From: Pseudomonas grimontii
GTDB lineage: Bacteria; Pseudomonadota; Gammaproteobacteria; Pseudomonadales; Pseudomonadaceae
Reading direction: 5' to 3'
Assembly (NCBI RefSeq): GCF_007858185.1
Contig: NZ_VFES01000001.1
Coordinates: forward strand, 558,001-622,000
Length of the DNA stretch: 64,000 nucleotides
Below are positions 1-9,894 of the stretch, one piece after another. The notes beneath the pieces were generated by a model that saw only the letters and a program-made list of their open reading frames with translations, did not search any database and was not told where the DNA came from. A program made the translations under genes and the position numbers. Position 1 is the first letter of the stretch; the number at the start of each line of letters is the position of its first letter.

Positions 1-1
1 G

Positions 2-964
2 TCAGGCGCCATGGGCGTCCACCTGGCGCTGTGCTTCATCGAGCTTATGTTGCGCATCGGCCAATTGTTGCGGATCAACCTGTTGATCCTGGGCTTTTTT
101 CAGCTCGGCGCGGCGCATCGCCAGTTGGATTTTGGCGCGCTTGAGGTCGGCGTTGTTGGCGGCGGGCAGCGGTTTCGCGGATGTGTTGTTTTGGTCCAGG
201 GCGGCCAATGCGTGCTCTGCGGCCTCGAACTGTTGTTGCAGGACGATCAGCTGGGACTGCTGCTCGAAGGTCGGCGGATGCCCAAATGCCTTCAAGGATT
301 TATGCAGCTGGGCGCGGCTCATCGCCACATTGATCTTGGCTTTTTTCACCGCTGCATCCCGGGCGGCCTGCGCGGCGTCAAGTTGCTGGGCCTGCACGGG
401 GGCTGAGCGCTGGGTCCGTGCCAAGCGTTCGGCAGTCCTGCGTTCTTCTTCCCGTTGCAGGCGCGCATTGCGCTGTTCAAAGCGTCGCCGGGCACGGTCG
501 CGTTTGAAACCGCGCTCACGGCGCTCGTCTTCGTTGGCTGCCAGGTCACCAACGATCGATAGCCCATTGGTCAGCGGGCGCATCTCGATGCAATCGACCG
601 GGCAGGGCGCAACGCACAGGTCGCATCCGGTGCATTCGTCGATGATGACGGTGTGCATCAGCTTCGCCGCGCCAACAATGGCATCCACCGGGCAGGCCTG
701 GATGCATTTGGTACACCCGATGCACTCGGCCTCGCGGATATAGGCAATCTGCGCTGGAGCTTCGCCGCGACTGGTGTCCAGCTCCAGCACAGGCACGCTC
801 AGCAATTGCGCCAGGCCTGCGATAGTCTCCTGCCCACCTGGAGGGCACTTGTTGATCGCCTCGCCCTGGGCGATGCTCTCGGCGTAAGGCTTGCACCCAG
901 GGTGCCCGCACTTGCCGCATTGGGTCTGCGGCAGCAGTGCGTCGATACGTTGCATCAGGCTCAT
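2..964 (-). CDS. rnfB: Electron transport complex subunit RnfB/RsxB, lacking the N-terminal membrane anchor
   Basis: RnfB is the ferredoxin-like subunit of the Rnf/Rsx membrane complex, which moves electrons between NADH and ferredoxin or reduces SoxR. The 320-residue protein has the N-terminal Fe-S cysteines (C16, C19, C24, C40) followed by two bacterial ferredoxin motifs ([12 protein letters not shown] and [12 protein letters not shown], about residues 80-125). A charged, Gln/Ala-rich coiled-coil-like C-terminal extension of roughly 180 residues follows. Canonical RnfB begins with a transmembrane helix; here the protein starts directly at the Fe-S domain, and no upstream in-frame helix exists because rnfA ends there (ATGA overlap). 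Stop codon lies at the window edge, so the gene is complete. Family assignment is firm; function of an anchorless form is inference. Confidence 0.9.
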   Translation of the reverse strand: MSLMQRIDALLPQTQCGKCGHPGCKPYAESIAQGEAINKCPPGGQETIAGLAQLLSVPVLELDTSRGEAPAQIAYIREAECIGCTKCIQACPVDAIVGAAKLMHTVIIDECTGCDLCVAPCPVDCIEMRPLTNGLSIVGDLAANEDERRERGFKRDRARRRFEQRNARLQREEERRTAERLARTQRSAPVQAQQLDAAQAARDAAVKKAKINVAMSRAQLHKSLKAFGHPPTFEQQSQLIVLQQQFEAAEHALAALDQNNTSAKPLPAANNADLKRAKIQLAMRRAELKKAQDQQVDPQQLADAQHKLDEAQRQVDAHGA

Positions 965-1533
965 GCTTTGATCATTGCGTTGAAACCCAGGAAAGCCACC
1001 GCCATCAGCCCGGCGCTGATCAGTTCCACCGGCAGGCCGCGAAAGGGCAGGGGGATATCATTTTCGGCGATGCGCTGGCGCAGGTCGCTGAACAGGCTCA
1101 ACACCAGCCAGAAGCCGAGGCCGGCGCCCAGGCTCAGTGCGATCATATGGAGCAGGCCTTTACCGTTGAGAGTGCCCACCAGCACCACCCCCAACACACC
1201 CGCATTGCCGAGCAGCAATAGCCACAGCCCGTCAGACGGCATTGTCGGGCGCAGGCGGGTCAGCAGGATGAGCACGGGACGAATCAGCAGTGCAGTCAGC
1301 GGCAGAAATACGAGCAGTCGTAATGCGGTCAGCGCCAGCGGTTGCAGAACGTAGTAATCCAACAGATAGCTGAGTACACCGCTAAGCACCATCAACACCG
1401 TGGTGGCAAGTCCCAGCGCGTGAACCTGCGAGCGTGATCTGGCGGCCAACAGCGGGTCGACAGCCAGCGGCAGCACGAAGTTGCTGATCAGGGCGGCGCT
1501 GAAAAGAGTGAGGAGCATATCGGTCATGGGCAT
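961..1533 (-). CDS. rnfA: RnfA-like membrane subunit without cysteines
   Basis: Polytopic membrane protein of 190 residues with about six hydrophobic segments, matching RnfA in length, in the N-terminal SNFVL motif and in the mid-protein GNAGVLGV segment. Canonical RnfA/RnfE carry one cysteine in each inverted half (LCPF-like and NCAVLGV-like motifs) that bind an intramembrane [2Fe-2S] cluster; both are replaced here and the protein contains no cysteine at all. It is translationally coupled to rnfB by a 4-base overlap. Start could be this ATG or the ATG two codons later (1527), which gives the usual MTD-type N-terminus. Family membership is inferred from pattern and position; it is clearly divergent. 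Confidence 0.75.
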   Translation of the reverse strand: MPMTDMLLTLFSAALISNFVLPLAVDPLLAARSRSQVHALGLATTVLMVLSGVLSYLLDYYVLQPLALTALRLLVFLPLTALLIRPVLILLTRLRPTMPSDGLWLLLLGNAGVLGVVLVGTLNGKGLLHMIALSLGAGLGFWLVLSLFSDLRQRIAENDIPLPFRGLPVELISAGLMAVAFLGFNAMIKA

Positions 1534-1589
1534 GCCGGTTAAGCAAACAGGGCCTGATTATCCGGCAAGCGAGAAGGGGGTACTAGTTG

Positions 1590-1618
1590 AAAAGCCCCGT
1601 CGCCGAAACGACAGGGCT
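1590..1618 (-). terminator. Intrinsic terminator after metG
   Basis: GC-rich hairpin (AGCCCTGTCG / CGACGGGGCT with a short loop) followed on the minus strand by a T-run, directly downstream of the metG stop codon. Confidence 0.75.
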
Positions 1619-1630
1619 GTTTGACAGGGC

Positions 1631-3682
1631 TTACTTGATACGTTGACCCGGCTTGGCGCCGCTGTCAGGGCTCAGCAGGTAGATCTCTTCGCCGCCAGGG
1701 CCCGCCGCCATCACCATGCCTTCGGAAATACCAAACTTCATTTTCCGCGGCTTGAGGTTGGCAATCATCATGGTCAGGCGACCATCGAGCTTGGACGGGT
1801 CCGGATAGGCGCTCTTGATCCCGGAGAACACGTTGCGTTGTTCGTCACCAATATCCAGTGTCAGGCGCAGCAGTTTGTCGGCCCCTTCCACGGCTTCGGC
1901 CTTGACGATCAGCGCCACGCGCAGGTCCACGGCAGCAAAGGCGTCAAAGTCGATTTCCGGGGAAAGCGGGTCCTTGGCCAGTTCGCCGTTGCCGGCAGGC
2001 GTCGACTCGCCGGTGTCGGTCTGGCTGGCGACCAGATCTTCTTTCGACGCGTCGGTCATGGCCTGGACTTTTACCGGGTCGATACGGGTCATCAACGGCT
2101 TGAACTCGTTCAACGGGTGATTGCTGAGCAACGTGGCGTGGTCGTTCCAGGTCAGCGGCGCGACATTGAGGAACGCCTCGGCGTCGGCGGCCAGCAATGG
2201 CAGCACCGGCTTGAGGAAGATCACCAACTGGCGGAACAGGTTGACGCCGGTGGCACAGATCGCCTGGACTTCAGCCTGCTTGCCTTCCTGCTTGTTCAGC
2301 GACCAGGGCGCTTTGTCGGCGATCCAGGCGTTGGCGCGGTCAGCCAGGCCCATGATCTCGCGCATGGCGCGGGCGAAGTCGCGGGCTTCATAGGCGTCGG
2401 CGATACTTGGCGCGGCAGCCAGGAACGCGTCGGTCAGTTCCGGTGCGGCGTTCTCGGCCACCAGCAGGCCGGCGTTGCCCTTATGGATAAAGCCGGCGCA
2501 ACGGCTGGCGATGTTGACTACCTTGCCGACCAGGTCCGAGTTGACCTTCTGTACGAAGTCTTCCAGGTTCAGGTCCAGGTCGTCGACGCCACGGCCCAGC
2601 TTGGAGGCGTAGTAGTAGCGCAGGTATTCCGGCGACAGATGGTCCAGGTAGGTGCGCGCCTTGATAAAGGTGCCACGAGACTTGGACATCTTCTGGCCAT
2701 TGACCGTCAGGTAGCCATGTACGGCGATGCCGGTTGGCTTGCGGTAGCCCGAGCCTTCGAGCATTGCCGGCCAGAACAGGGCATGGAAGTTGACGATGTC
2801 CTTGCCGATGAAGTGGTACAGCTCGGCGGTGGAGTCCTTGCTCCAGAACGCGTCGAAGTCCAGCTCCGGCCTACGGTCGCAGAGGTTCTTGAAGCTGGCC
2901 ATATAGCCGATCGGCGCGTCCAGCCACACGTAGAAGTATTTGCCGGGCTCGCCTGGGATCTCGAAGCCGAAGTACGGCGCATCGCGGGAGATGTCCCATT
3001 GTTGCAGGCCGGCATCCAGCCATTCGGCGATCTTGTTGGCCACGGCGTCCTGCAGGGTGCCGCTGCGTGTCCAGGTTTGCAGCATCTGCTGGAAATCCGG
3101 GAGCTTGAAGAAGAAGTGCTGGGAATCCTTGAGTACCGGGATGGCGCCTGAGATAGCCGAACGCGGGTTCTTCAGGTCAGTCGGTGCGTAGGTGGCACCG
3201 CACTTCTCGCAGTTGTCGCCGTACTGGTCTTCGGTGCCGCACTTCGGGCAGGTGCCCTTGATGAAACGGTCGGCCAGGAACATTTTCTTTTCCGGGTCGA
3301 AATACTGGGTGATCGAGCGCGTGGCAATGTGCCCGGCGTCCTTCAACCGCAGGTAGATCTGGCTCGACAGCTCACGGTTTTCCGCGGAGTGGGTCGAGTG
3401 GAAGTTGTCGAAATCCACCAGGAACTCGGCAAAGTCGGCGCTGTGTTCAGCCTGCACATTGGCGATCAGTTGTTCCGGGGTGATGCCTTCCTTTTCGGCG
3501 CGCAGCATGATGGCCGAACCGTGGGCGTCGTCCGCGCAGACATAGATGCATTGATTGCCGCGATGCTTCTGGAAGCGCACCCACATATCGGTCTGGATGT
3601 ACTCAAGCATATGGCCAAGATGGATGGAACCATTGGCATAGGGCAGGGCGCTGGTGACGAGGATCTTGCGTGGCTCGGACAT
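1631..3682 (-). CDS. metG: Methionyl-tRNA synthetase
   Basis: Charges tRNA-Met in the cytoplasm for both initiation and elongation. The 683-residue length is typical of the dimeric long form. Class I signatures are visible: HLGH (residues 22-25, in [11 protein letters not shown]) and KMSKS (in [11 protein letters not shown]). A zinc knuckle of two CxxC pairs (CPKCG...CEKCG, about 145-162) sits in the connective peptide. The C-terminal about 110 residues form an EMAP-II/Trbp111 tRNA-binding domain ([20 protein letters not shown]), which mediates dimerisation. It is followed by its own terminator and is divergent from mrp. Confidence 0.98.
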   Translation of the reverse strand: MSEPRKILVTSALPYANGSIHLGHMLEYIQTDMWVRFQKHRGNQCIYVCADDAHGSAIMLRAEKEGITPEQLIANVQAEHSADFAEFLVDFDNFHSTHSAENRELSSQIYLRLKDAGHIATRSITQYFDPEKKMFLADRFIKGTCPKCGTEDQYGDNCEKCGATYAPTDLKNPRSAISGAIPVLKDSQHFFFKLPDFQQMLQTWTRSGTLQDAVANKIAEWLDAGLQQWDISRDAPYFGFEIPGEPGKYFYVWLDAPIGYMASFKNLCDRRPELDFDAFWSKDSTAELYHFIGKDIVNFHALFWPAMLEGSGYRKPTGIAVHGYLTVNGQKMSKSRGTFIKARTYLDHLSPEYLRYYYASKLGRGVDDLDLNLEDFVQKVNSDLVGKVVNIASRCAGFIHKGNAGLLVAENAAPELTDAFLAAAPSIADAYEARDFARAMREIMGLADRANAWIADKAPWSLNKQEGKQAEVQAICATGVNLFRQLVIFLKPVLPLLAADAEAFLNVAPLTWNDHATLLSNHPLNEFKPLMTRIDPVKVQAMTDASKEDLVASQTDTGESTPAGNGELAKDPLSPEIDFDAFAAVDLRVALIVKAEAVEGADKLLRLTLDIGDEQRNVFSGIKSAYPDPSKLDGRLTMMIANLKPRKMKFGISEGMVMAAGPGGEEIYLLSPDSGAKPGQRIK

Positions 3683-3854
3683 GGGGCTCGGCTACTTGAT
3701 GAAACGGAGGTCGGCCACTATAAAGCGCCGGGAAATTTATTTCACCCCGTGGCGCTGTTTCAGAATCTTCCGCACCTGCGAAAACATGCCGTAACGCCGC
3801 TGGAACGGTTAGGATAGCCGCCTGTTTCAGTCAGTCTTTTTTCGGGAGTAGCCC

Positions 3855-4949
3855 ATGAGCGCCGTCAATCGCGCAGCGGTGGAAGCCGTTCTTCGCCAGT
3901 ACACCGACCCCTATTTGAACCAGGATCCGGTCAGCGCCGGCTGTGTACGCGCCATCGAGGTCCAGGGTGATCAGGTGTCGGTCCAGTTGGAACTGGGCTA
4001 TGCCGCCGGCCTGTTCAAGAAAGGTTGGGCGCAGATGCTCCAAATGGCGATCGAAGGCCTGGACGGCGTGAGTGCCGCCAAGGTCGACATTCAGTGCGTG
4101 ATCGCCCCGCACAAGGCCCAGGCGCAGATCCCGGGCCTGGCCAACGTCAAGAACGTGGTGGCGGTTGCCTCCGGCAAGGGCGGCGTGGGCAAATCCACCA
4201 CCGCGGCCAACCTGGCCTTGGCTCTGGCCCGAGAAGGCGCGCGCGTGGGCATTCTCGACGCCGACATCTACGGCCCGAGCCAGGGCGTGATGTTCGGTAT
4301 CGCCGAAGGCACGCGGCCGAAGGTCAAGGACCAGAAGTGGTTCGTGCCAATCGAGTCCATGGGCGTGGAGGTCATGTCCATGGCGTTCCTGACCGATGAC
4401 AACACGCCGATGGTGTGGCGCGGGCCGATGGTCTCCGGTGCGTTGCTGCAGTTGGTCACCCAGACCGCCTGGGGCGACCTGGATTACCTGGTGATCGACA
4501 TGCCGCCAGGCACAGGAGATATCCAACTGACCTTGGCGCAGAAAGTCCCGGTGGCCGGCTCGGTGATCGTGACCACGCCCCAGGACCTGGCGCTGCTGGA
4601 CGCCAAGAAAGGCGTGGAGATGTTCCGCAAGGTCAACATTCCGGTGCTGGGTGTCGTGGAGAACATGGCCGTGCACATCTGCTCCAACTGCGGCCACGCC
4701 GAGCATCTGTTCGGCGAGGGCGGTGGCGAGAAGCTGGCGACCCAGTACGGCGTTGAACTACTGGCCTCGTTGCCATTGTCGATGGGCATTCGTGAGCAGG
4801 CCGATGGTGGCAAGCCCACGGTAGCGGCAGAGCCCGATGGTCAGATCGCCATGATCTACCAGGAGTTGGCTCGGCATGTGGGCGCGCGGATCGTCCTGCA
4901 GGAAGCGGCTGCCCCGGCAATGCCGACGATTACGGTCAGCGACGACTGA
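3855..4949 (+). CDS. mrp: Iron-sulfur cluster carrier protein Mrp/ApbC
   Basis: P-loop ATPase of the Mrp/Nbp35 family that carries and delivers [4Fe-4S] clusters to apo-proteins. The 364 residues contain an N-terminal MIP18/DUF59-like domain (about 1-90), the deviant Walker A motif SGKGGVGKSTT (about 107-117), the DxD region DADIYGPSQG, and the CSNCGH CxxC motif near residue 275 that binds the bridging cluster at the dimer interface. An AG-rich RBS lies just before the ATG. It is divergent from metG, an arrangement common in gammaproteobacteria. Confidence 0.97.
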   Translation: MSAVNRAAVEAVLRQYTDPYLNQDPVSAGCVRAIEVQGDQVSVQLELGYAAGLFKKGWAQMLQMAIEGLDGVSAAKVDIQCVIAPHKAQAQIPGLANVKNVVAVASGKGGVGKSTTAANLALALAREGARVGILDADIYGPSQGVMFGIAEGTRPKVKDQKWFVPIESMGVEVMSMAFLTDDNTPMVWRGPMVSGALLQLVTQTAWGDLDYLVIDMPPGTGDIQLTLAQKVPVAGSVIVTTPQDLALLDAKKGVEMFRKVNIPVLGVVENMAVHICSNCGHAEHLFGEGGGEKLATQYGVELLASLPLSMGIREQADGGKPTVAAEPDGQIAMIYQELARHVGARIVLQEAAAPAMPTITVSDD

Positions 4950-4967
4950 ACCCGCTGAAGGACAAGA

Positions 4968-4996
4968 AGCCTCGACGTTGTCGGGGCTTTTTCTTG
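4968..4996 (+). terminator. Intrinsic terminator of mrp
   Basis: Stem AAGCCTCGAC / GTCGGGGCTT followed by a T-rich run shortly after the mrp stop. Confidence 0.8.
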
Positions 4997-5045
4997 CCTG
5001 GAGATCGGTCAGCAGGGCCCCTTTACGCTTTTACGCAATTGCTCG

Positions 5046-5063
5046 TGTAAGCATTCACTTACT
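5046..5063 (+). promoter_or_regulatory. GacA-type upstream activating sequence for rsmZ
   Basis: TGTAAG-CATTCA-CTTACT matches the known GacA UAS (TGTAAG-N6-CTTACA) at 11 of 12 specified bases. It lies about 170 bp upstream of the predicted rsmZ 5' end, the distance expected for Gac-controlled Rsm RNAs in pseudomonads. A -10-like TAACAT is at about 5222-5227. Confidence 0.85.
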
Positions 5064-5233
5064 TTCTCGTAAGTGTTTGGTTTTTTTGCGGGGTGCGAAC
5101 GTCTAGAATTTTTGAGACAATTTTCTATCTATTTGAAATATAAGAATTATTTATCTTTGTCTGTGCGCTGAAGCCCGTCAGTGCCCGGGTTGGATCCCGT
5201 TGAACTTCCCTCGGAACTCTCTAACATCAGTCC

Positions 5234-5368
5234 TGTGTCCACGGATTGACACAGCCATCAAGGAACGATGGCTTGAAGGAACGTCGCAGGATGCGATTCA
5301 TCAGGATGATGAAAAGGAACACAGGGACTAGGGAAAAAATGTGGGCGGGTCATACCGCCCCTTTTTTT
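5234..5368 (+). ncRNA. rsmZ: Small regulatory RNA RsmZ
   Basis: About 135-nt RNA that sequesters the translational repressors RsmA/RsmE and so relieves repression of secondary metabolism, exoproduct and biofilm genes under GacS/GacA control. The 5' hairpin TGTGTCC...GACACA, the CATCA-AGGA-CGATGG stem, and at least five exposed GGA motifs (AAGGAA twice, CAGGAT twice, AAGGAAC) match the RsmZ plan I know from P. protegens. It ends in a strong terminator (GGGCGG...CCGCCC plus seven T). It is adjacent to and convergent with fdxA, the usual rsmZ neighbour; on its other side is mrp rather than rpoS. Confidence 0.88.
5336..5368 (+). terminator. rsmZ terminator
   Basis: Hairpin GGGCGG-gtcata-CCGCCC followed by CTTTTTTT; forms the 3' end of rsmZ. 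Confidence 0.88.
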
Positions 5369-5402
5369 GCCTGTAGAAAAGTGAAACCCGCCCCGCAGAA
5401 AT

Positions 5403-5431
5403 GCAAAAAGGCCCGCAAGGGGCCTTTTGGA
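5403..5431 (-). terminator. fdxA terminator
   Basis: Stem AAAAGGCCCC / GGGGCCTTTT; reading leftward it ends in a T-run downstream of the fdxA stop. The symmetry would also let it act on rightward read-through from rsmZ. Confidence 0.8.
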
Positions 5432-5445
5432 GGGCATCGACGCGA

Positions 5446-5769
5446 TCAGCGCTCGAGGTCTGCAATCTTGCCTTTTTTGCCATCCCACTCTGCCGCATCG
5501 GGCATCGGGTCTTTGCGCTCAGTGATATTCGGCCAGATTTCCGCCAGCTCAACGTTCAACTGAATAAAATCATGCATCTCTGCCGGGACTTCGTCCTCGG
5601 AAAAAATCGCGACGGCCGGGCATTCTGGCTCACACAGGGCGCAGTCAATGCACTCGTCCGGGTGGATGACCAGGAAGTTCGGGCCTTCGTAGAAGCAGTC
5701 CACCGGACACACTTCTACGCAGTCGGTGTACTTGCACTTGATGCAGTTGTCGGTGACGACGAAGGTCAT
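5446..5769 (-). CDS. fdxA: Seven-iron ferredoxin FdxA
   Basis: Soluble low-potential electron carrier of 107 residues. It shows the 7Fe ferredoxin pattern: an N-terminal cluster motif [14 protein letters not shown] that supports a [3Fe-4S] and a second motif [12 protein letters not shown] for the [4Fe-4S] cluster, plus the long acidic C-terminal tail typical of Azotobacter-type FdI. It lies between mutS and rsmZ, the order conserved in pseudomonads. Confidence 0.96.
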   Translation of the reverse strand: MTFVVTDNCIKCKYTDCVEVCPVDCFYEGPNFLVIHPDECIDCALCEPECPAVAIFSEDEVPAEMHDFIQLNVELAEIWPNITERKDPMPDAAEWDGKKGKIADLER

Positions 5770-5911
5770 TTCTAATTCTCTCCTCAGGCGGCGGCAGCGA
5801 AACCCCTTGTGGTAGGGCCCGCGAGGTTTGGGAGCGATAGTCTGCAGGCCAGGCTAAGAGCCAGCAGCATCCCAAACCGCGCGAGAGTCTATCAGCTTGC
5901 AAGCGTAAGCG

Positions 5912-8503
5912 TTATATCCGAGTCTTCAGTGCATATAACATTTCTAGCGCTTTTCGCGGCGTCAAGTCGTCCAGGTCAAGCTTTGCCAACTCATCCAGCA
6001 CCGGATGGGGCAGGCTGGCGAACATATCGCTCTGGTGCGGCGCAGCAGGTTTGCGGCTGGCCTTGGCCGGGCTGGCCACCACGGTTTCATGGGGCAGGGC
6101 CGTGGTTTCCAGGCGGCTGAGGTGCTCGCGGGCACGGGTGATCACGTCGTTCGGCACGCCGGCCAATTGCGCCACGGCCAAGCCGTAACTCTGGCTGGCG
6201 GGCCCTGGCAGCACGTGGTGCAGGAACACGATGCGCTCGTTGTGTTCGGTGGCGTTCAGATGCACGTTGGCCACCAGTGGCTCGCTTTCCGGCAGCACCG
6301 TCAGTTCGAAGTAGTGGGTGGCAAATAGCGTATAGGCACGCAGATGCGCCAACCGCTCGGCCGCTGCCCACGCCAGGGACAGGCCGTCAAACGTGCTGGT
6401 GCCGCGACCCACTTCGTCCATCAGCACCAGGCTGCGCTCGGTGGCGTTGTGCAGGATATTCGCGGTCTCGCTCATTTCCACCATAAAGGTCGAACGGCCA
6501 CCGGCCAGGTCATCACTGGAGCCGATGCGGGTGAAGATGCGATCCACCAAGGACAGCTCACAACTGGCCGCCGGTACAAAACTGCCGATATGTGCCAGCA
6601 GTACGATCAGCGCGGTTTGACGCATATAGGTGGATTTACCACCCATGTTCGGACCGGTGATCACCAACATGCGAGTGTCGTCGTCCAGCGACAGGTCGTT
6701 GGCGACGAACGGCGTGGTCAGCACCTGCTCCACCACCGGGTGACGCCCCTGCACGATACGCATGCACGGCTCGCTGACAAAACGCGGGCAGTTCAGGTCG
6801 AGATTCAGCGCCCGTTCGGCGAGGTTGCTCAGCACATCCAGTTCCGCCAGGGCGGCGGCGGTGTCCTGAAGCGGCGCCAACTGGCTGATCAAGTCTTCCA
6901 GCAATGCCTCGTAAAGCATCTTTTCCCGGGCCAAGGCACGGCTCTTGGCCGACAGCGCCTTGTCTTCAAACTCCTTCAGCTCCGGGGTGATGAAGCGCTC
7001 GGCACCTTTGAGTGTCTGGCGGCGTTGATAGTCGATGGGCGCCGACTCGGCCTGCTTGCTCGGCAACTCGATAAAGTAGCCATGCACGCGGTTGTAGCCC
7101 ACCTTCAGGTTGGCCAGGCCGGTGCGGGCCTTTTCGCGGGCTTCCAGGTCGATCAGGAACTGCCCGGCGTTTTCGCTCAGGGACTGTAGTTCGTCCAGTT
7201 CGCTGTCGTAGCCGGTCTTGAGTACGCCGCCGTCACGGATGATCGCCGGCGGGTTGTCGATGATGGCCTTTTCCAGCAGTGCTGCCAGTTCCGGGTAGGT
7301 ACCGGCCGTTACGGCGAGCTGTTGCAGGTGCGGCGTATCCAGCTCGGTCATTGCCACTTGCAGTTGCGGCAGGGCGCTGAGGGCATCGCGCAGACGCGCC
7401 AGGTCACGGGGCCGTGCATTGCGCAGGCCGATCCGCGCCAGGATGCGCTCGATATCGCCGATTTCCTTCAACTGCGGCTGCAGTTTTTCAAAGCGATAGC
7501 CGTCCAGCAGGCAGGTAATCGACGTCTGACGCGCCTGCAGCACGGTCAAATCCCGTAACGGACGGTTCAGCCAGCGGGTCAGCAAACGGCTGCCCATGGC
7601 GGTTTGGCAGCGGTCGACCACCGATTGCAGGGTGTTGTCACGCCCGCCGGACAGGTTGGTGTCCAGTTCCAGGTTGCGACGGCTGGCGCCATCGAGCACC
7701 ACCGTATCGTCCAGGCGCTCATGGCGCAGGCTGCGCAAATGCGGCAGGGCGGTACGTTGGGTTTCCTTGGCGTAGCTGAGCAGGCAACCCGCAGCGCCGA
7801 TGGCCAGGGTCAGGGTTTCACAACCGAAGCCTTTAAGGTCCTGCACCGAGAACTGCTGGCATAGACTTTTCAGGGCCGAGTCGCGCTCGAAATCCCACGG
7901 CGCGCGACGCTTGGTCCCACGGCGTTTTTCCGCTGGCAGGTCTTTGGGCCAATCATCCGGGATCAACAACTCCACAGGGTTGATGCGCTCCAGTTCCGCC
8001 AGCAGGTTTTCCCAGCCCTTGATCTCCAGCACGCTGAAATTACCGCTGGTGATGTCCAGTACCGAAAGCCCGAACAAGCGCTCATCGCCCAACACCGCGG
8101 CGATCAGGTTATCGCGACGCTCATCCAGCAGCGCCTCATCACTCACCGTCCCCGGCGTAATAATGCGCACCACCTGGCGCTCCACCGGACCCTTGCTGGT
8201 GGCCGGATCGCCGATCTGCTCACAGATCACCACCGACTCGCCCAGCTTCACCAGTTTGACCAGATAACCTTCCAATGAATGGTAAGGAATCCCACACATC
8301 GGAATCGACTGCCCCGCCGACTGCCCGCGCGCGGTCAGGGTGATGTCCAGCAACTTGGCGGCCTTCTTTGCGTCTTCATAGAAGATCTCGTAGAAGTCGC
8401 CCATGCGATAGAACATCAACTGATCAGGGGGCTGGTTTTTCAGGCGCCAGTACTGCTGCATCATCGGGGTGTGGGAGGACAGATCGGACGTGTTTTTACT
8501 CAT
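5912..8503 (-). CDS. mutS: DNA mismatch repair protein MutS
   Basis: Recognises mismatches and small loops and starts methyl-independent (in Pseudomonas) repair with MutL. The 863 residues include the N-terminal mismatch-binding Phe-X-Glu motif in GDFYEIF, the central core and lever domains, the Walker [10 protein letters not shown] near residue 620 and the Walker B/signature region [16 protein letters not shown]. The chosen ATG at 8503 gives an N-terminus that aligns with E. coli MutS ([12 protein letters not shown]); an upstream in-frame start would add 29 unlikely residues. The 5' side is the left border of the tailocin island. Confidence 0.97.
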   Translation of the reverse strand: MSKNTSDLSSHTPMMQQYWRLKNQPPDQLMFYRMGDFYEIFYEDAKKAAKLLDITLTARGQSAGQSIPMCGIPYHSLEGYLVKLVKLGESVVICEQIGDPATSKGPVERQVVRIITPGTVSDEALLDERRDNLIAAVLGDERLFGLSVLDITSGNFSVLEIKGWENLLAELERINPVELLIPDDWPKDLPAEKRRGTKRRAPWDFERDSALKSLCQQFSVQDLKGFGCETLTLAIGAAGCLLSYAKETQRTALPHLRSLRHERLDDTVVLDGASRRNLELDTNLSGGRDNTLQSVVDRCQTAMGSRLLTRWLNRPLRDLTVLQARQTSITCLLDGYRFEKLQPQLKEIGDIERILARIGLRNARPRDLARLRDALSALPQLQVAMTELDTPHLQQLAVTAGTYPELAALLEKAIIDNPPAIIRDGGVLKTGYDSELDELQSLSENAGQFLIDLEAREKARTGLANLKVGYNRVHGYFIELPSKQAESAPIDYQRRQTLKGAERFITPELKEFEDKALSAKSRALAREKMLYEALLEDLISQLAPLQDTAAALAELDVLSNLAERALNLDLNCPRFVSEPCMRIVQGRHPVVEQVLTTPFVANDLSLDDDTRMLVITGPNMGGKSTYMRQTALIVLLAHIGSFVPAASCELSLVDRIFTRIGSSDDLAGGRSTFMVEMSETANILHNATERSLVLMDEVGRGTSTFDGLSLAWAAAERLAHLRAYTLFATHYFELTVLPESEPLVANVHLNATEHNERIVFLHHVLPGPASQSYGLAVAQLAGVPNDVITRAREHLSRLETTALPHETVVASPAKASRKPAAPHQSDMFASLPHPVLDELAKLDLDDLTPRKALEMLYALKTRI

Positions 8504-8550
8504 TGGATAATAGGCAAATTCGTTGAAAGGAGTGGGGCAAAGGTGGGGCA

Positions 8551-8597
8551 CTTGGCCCTGCTGATTTTGCAATGGCCGCAAGGTTAACACGCGAGGT
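8551..8597 (+). repeat. 47-bp imperfect direct repeat, copy 1 (upstream of mutS)
   Basis: Matches copy 2 at 9001-9047 in about 38 of 47 positions without gaps; the best core is 8565-8597 (28 of 33). The two copies are exactly 450 bp apart and flank the small membrane-protein gene at 8736-8957. Confidence 0.7.
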
Positions 8598-8735
8598 CGG
8601 CCCTTCGCAGGTCACAAACGGATAGGTAAAACGCACAAGGGGCGGTGATTAATTTAAATGCGCAAGGCTTCATTGCAGGAGCCGAGCAGCCTTACTTGAT
8701 TGGGGCGTCTTTAATGCTGTGCTACAGCGCCTGAC

Positions 8736-8957
8736 TTATCCGTTCGCCGCATAAAAATGGTTCAGCGCTATCAATTCAATCACCGCGACGAAAACGCATA
8801 GCACAATGAATCCCGGGCTGAAGACGCGCTTGCGATTGGATGAGCCCCCGTCGCCCAGCGAGCTTAGATCTGAGCCATCGGAAATTATCATGAAGAGCGC
8901 CAGCAGAGCATAGATCCATGCCTTGCCCCAGAAGCTCTGATTTCGCCATTGGGTCAT
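8736..8957 (-). CDS. Small two-helix membrane protein, unknown function
   Basis: I do not recognise this 73-residue protein. Starting at MTQWRNQ it has one hydrophobic segment at about residues 10-23 (AWIYALLALFMII), a polar Ser/Gly/Arg linker and a second segment at about 47-66 (PGFIVLCVFVAVIELIAL). The longer in-frame reading to 9113 would run through the direct repeat and repressor promoter region and is less likely. The gene lies between mutS and the tailocin repressor and is bracketed by the 47-bp direct repeats, suggesting it arrived with, or was duplicated into, the island border. Confidence 0.5.
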   Translation of the reverse strand: MTQWRNQSFWGKAWIYALLALFMIISDGSDLSSLGDGGSSNRKRVFSPGFIVLCVFVAVIELIALNHFYAANG

Positions 8958-9000
8958 TCTTGGTTTTCCGCATACCGCTTCAAATTGGCTAAAGAAGGCT

Positions 9001-9047
9001 CTTGGCCCGGCATGTTTTGTGATGGCGGCAAGGTTAGCACGCAAGGT
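9001..9047 (+). repeat. 47-bp imperfect direct repeat, copy 2
   Basis: Second copy of the mutS-upstream sequence at 8551-8597, sharing CTTGGCCC, TTTTG and GGCAAGGTTA-like blocks in register. It lies just before the repressor promoter. Confidence 0.7.
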
Positions 9048-9094
9048 TGAAGGCGACGCAGGCATAGCAAATACATTATTAATGCATGAATTAT

Positions 9095-9110
9095 GCAAAT
9101 TAGCATTTGC
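9095..9110 (+). promoter_or_regulatory. Palindromic operator candidate at the repressor promoter
   Basis: GCAAAT-TAGC-ATTTGC is a perfect inverted repeat with 6-4-6 spacing, 33 bp before the repressor start. The same 6-4-6 layout recurs three times at 9964-10033 downstream of the gene. Autoregulation is inference. Confidence 0.55.
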
Positions 9111-9142
9111 CAACCCCGAAAACTCCCTTCACTATCGCCTTT

Positions 9143-9877
9143 ATGCAAAAACGCAACGTTTCTATCGTCTTAAGAGAACTGCTGGACCGCGACCGGATCT
9201 CCCCCACGGAGCTTCACCGGCGTACTGGCGTGCCTCAATCCACGTTGTCCCGGATCCTCAGCGGCAAGATTGTCGATCCGTCGGATAAACACATCTCGCG
9301 CATCGCCGAGTACTTCCGCGTCAGCACCGACCAACTGCGCGGGCGCGCGGCGGTGGGGGCTTTGCGCGATGACGGGCGCGACCCGATGCATTCGGAACTC
9401 AAGGATATAAGCCTGTGGGACGACGACACCCCCGTTAATGATGACGAGGTGTCGATCCCCTTTCTGCGCGAGGTTGAATTGGCTGCTGGATCAGGAAGAT
9501 TCGTCATCGAGGAAAGCGAAAAGGCCAGCCTGCGTTTTGGAAAGCGCAGCCTGCGGCATAACGGTGTGCAGTTCGACCAGGCCAAGTGTGTGACGGTACG
9601 CGGCAACAGTATGTTGCCGGTATTGCGCGACGGCGCGACGGTCGGCGTGAATGCTGGCAAAAGTGGCATCGGCGACATCGTCGATGGCGACTTGTATGCC
9701 ATCAATCACAATGGCCAACTGCGGGTGAAACAGCTCTATCGCCTGCCTTCCGGTATTCGCCTGCGCAGTTTCAATCGCGATGAACACCCGGATGAGGATT
9801 ACAGCTTCCAGGATATTCAGGATGAGCAGATCAGCATCCTTGGCCATGTGTTCTGGTGGGGTATGTACGCCCGTTAA
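9143..9877 (+). CDS. LexA/CI-like tailocin repressor (PrtR type)
   Basis: A 244-residue XRE-family transcription repressor with a C-terminal S24 (LexA-like) self-cleaving domain. The helix-turn-helix is at about 18-45 (SPTELHRRTGVPQSTLSRILSG). The cleavage site is the Ala-Gly in ELAAGSGRF (about 117-123), the nucleophile is the Ser of GNSMLPVLRDG, and the general base is the Lys of LRVKQLYRL. Such proteins keep tailocin or prophage genes silent until RecA-stimulated autocleavage during the SOS response. The start at MQKRN was chosen because the upstream in-frame extension covers the operator. The gene is followed by its own terminator and then by the operator cluster preceding the holin operon. 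Confidence 0.9.
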   Translation: MQKRNVSIVLRELLDRDRISPTELHRRTGVPQSTLSRILSGKIVDPSDKHISRIAEYFRVSTDQLRGRAAVGALRDDGRDPMHSELKDISLWDDDTPVNDDEVSIPFLREVELAAGSGRFVIEESEKASLRFGKRSLRHNGVQFDQAKCVTVRGNSMLPVLRDGATVGVNAGKSGIGDIVDGDLYAINHNGQLRVKQLYRLPSGIRLRSFNRDEHPDEDYSFQDIQDEQISILGHVFWWGMYAR

Positions 9878-9894
9878 CCTTCTTGCGTAAGAGA

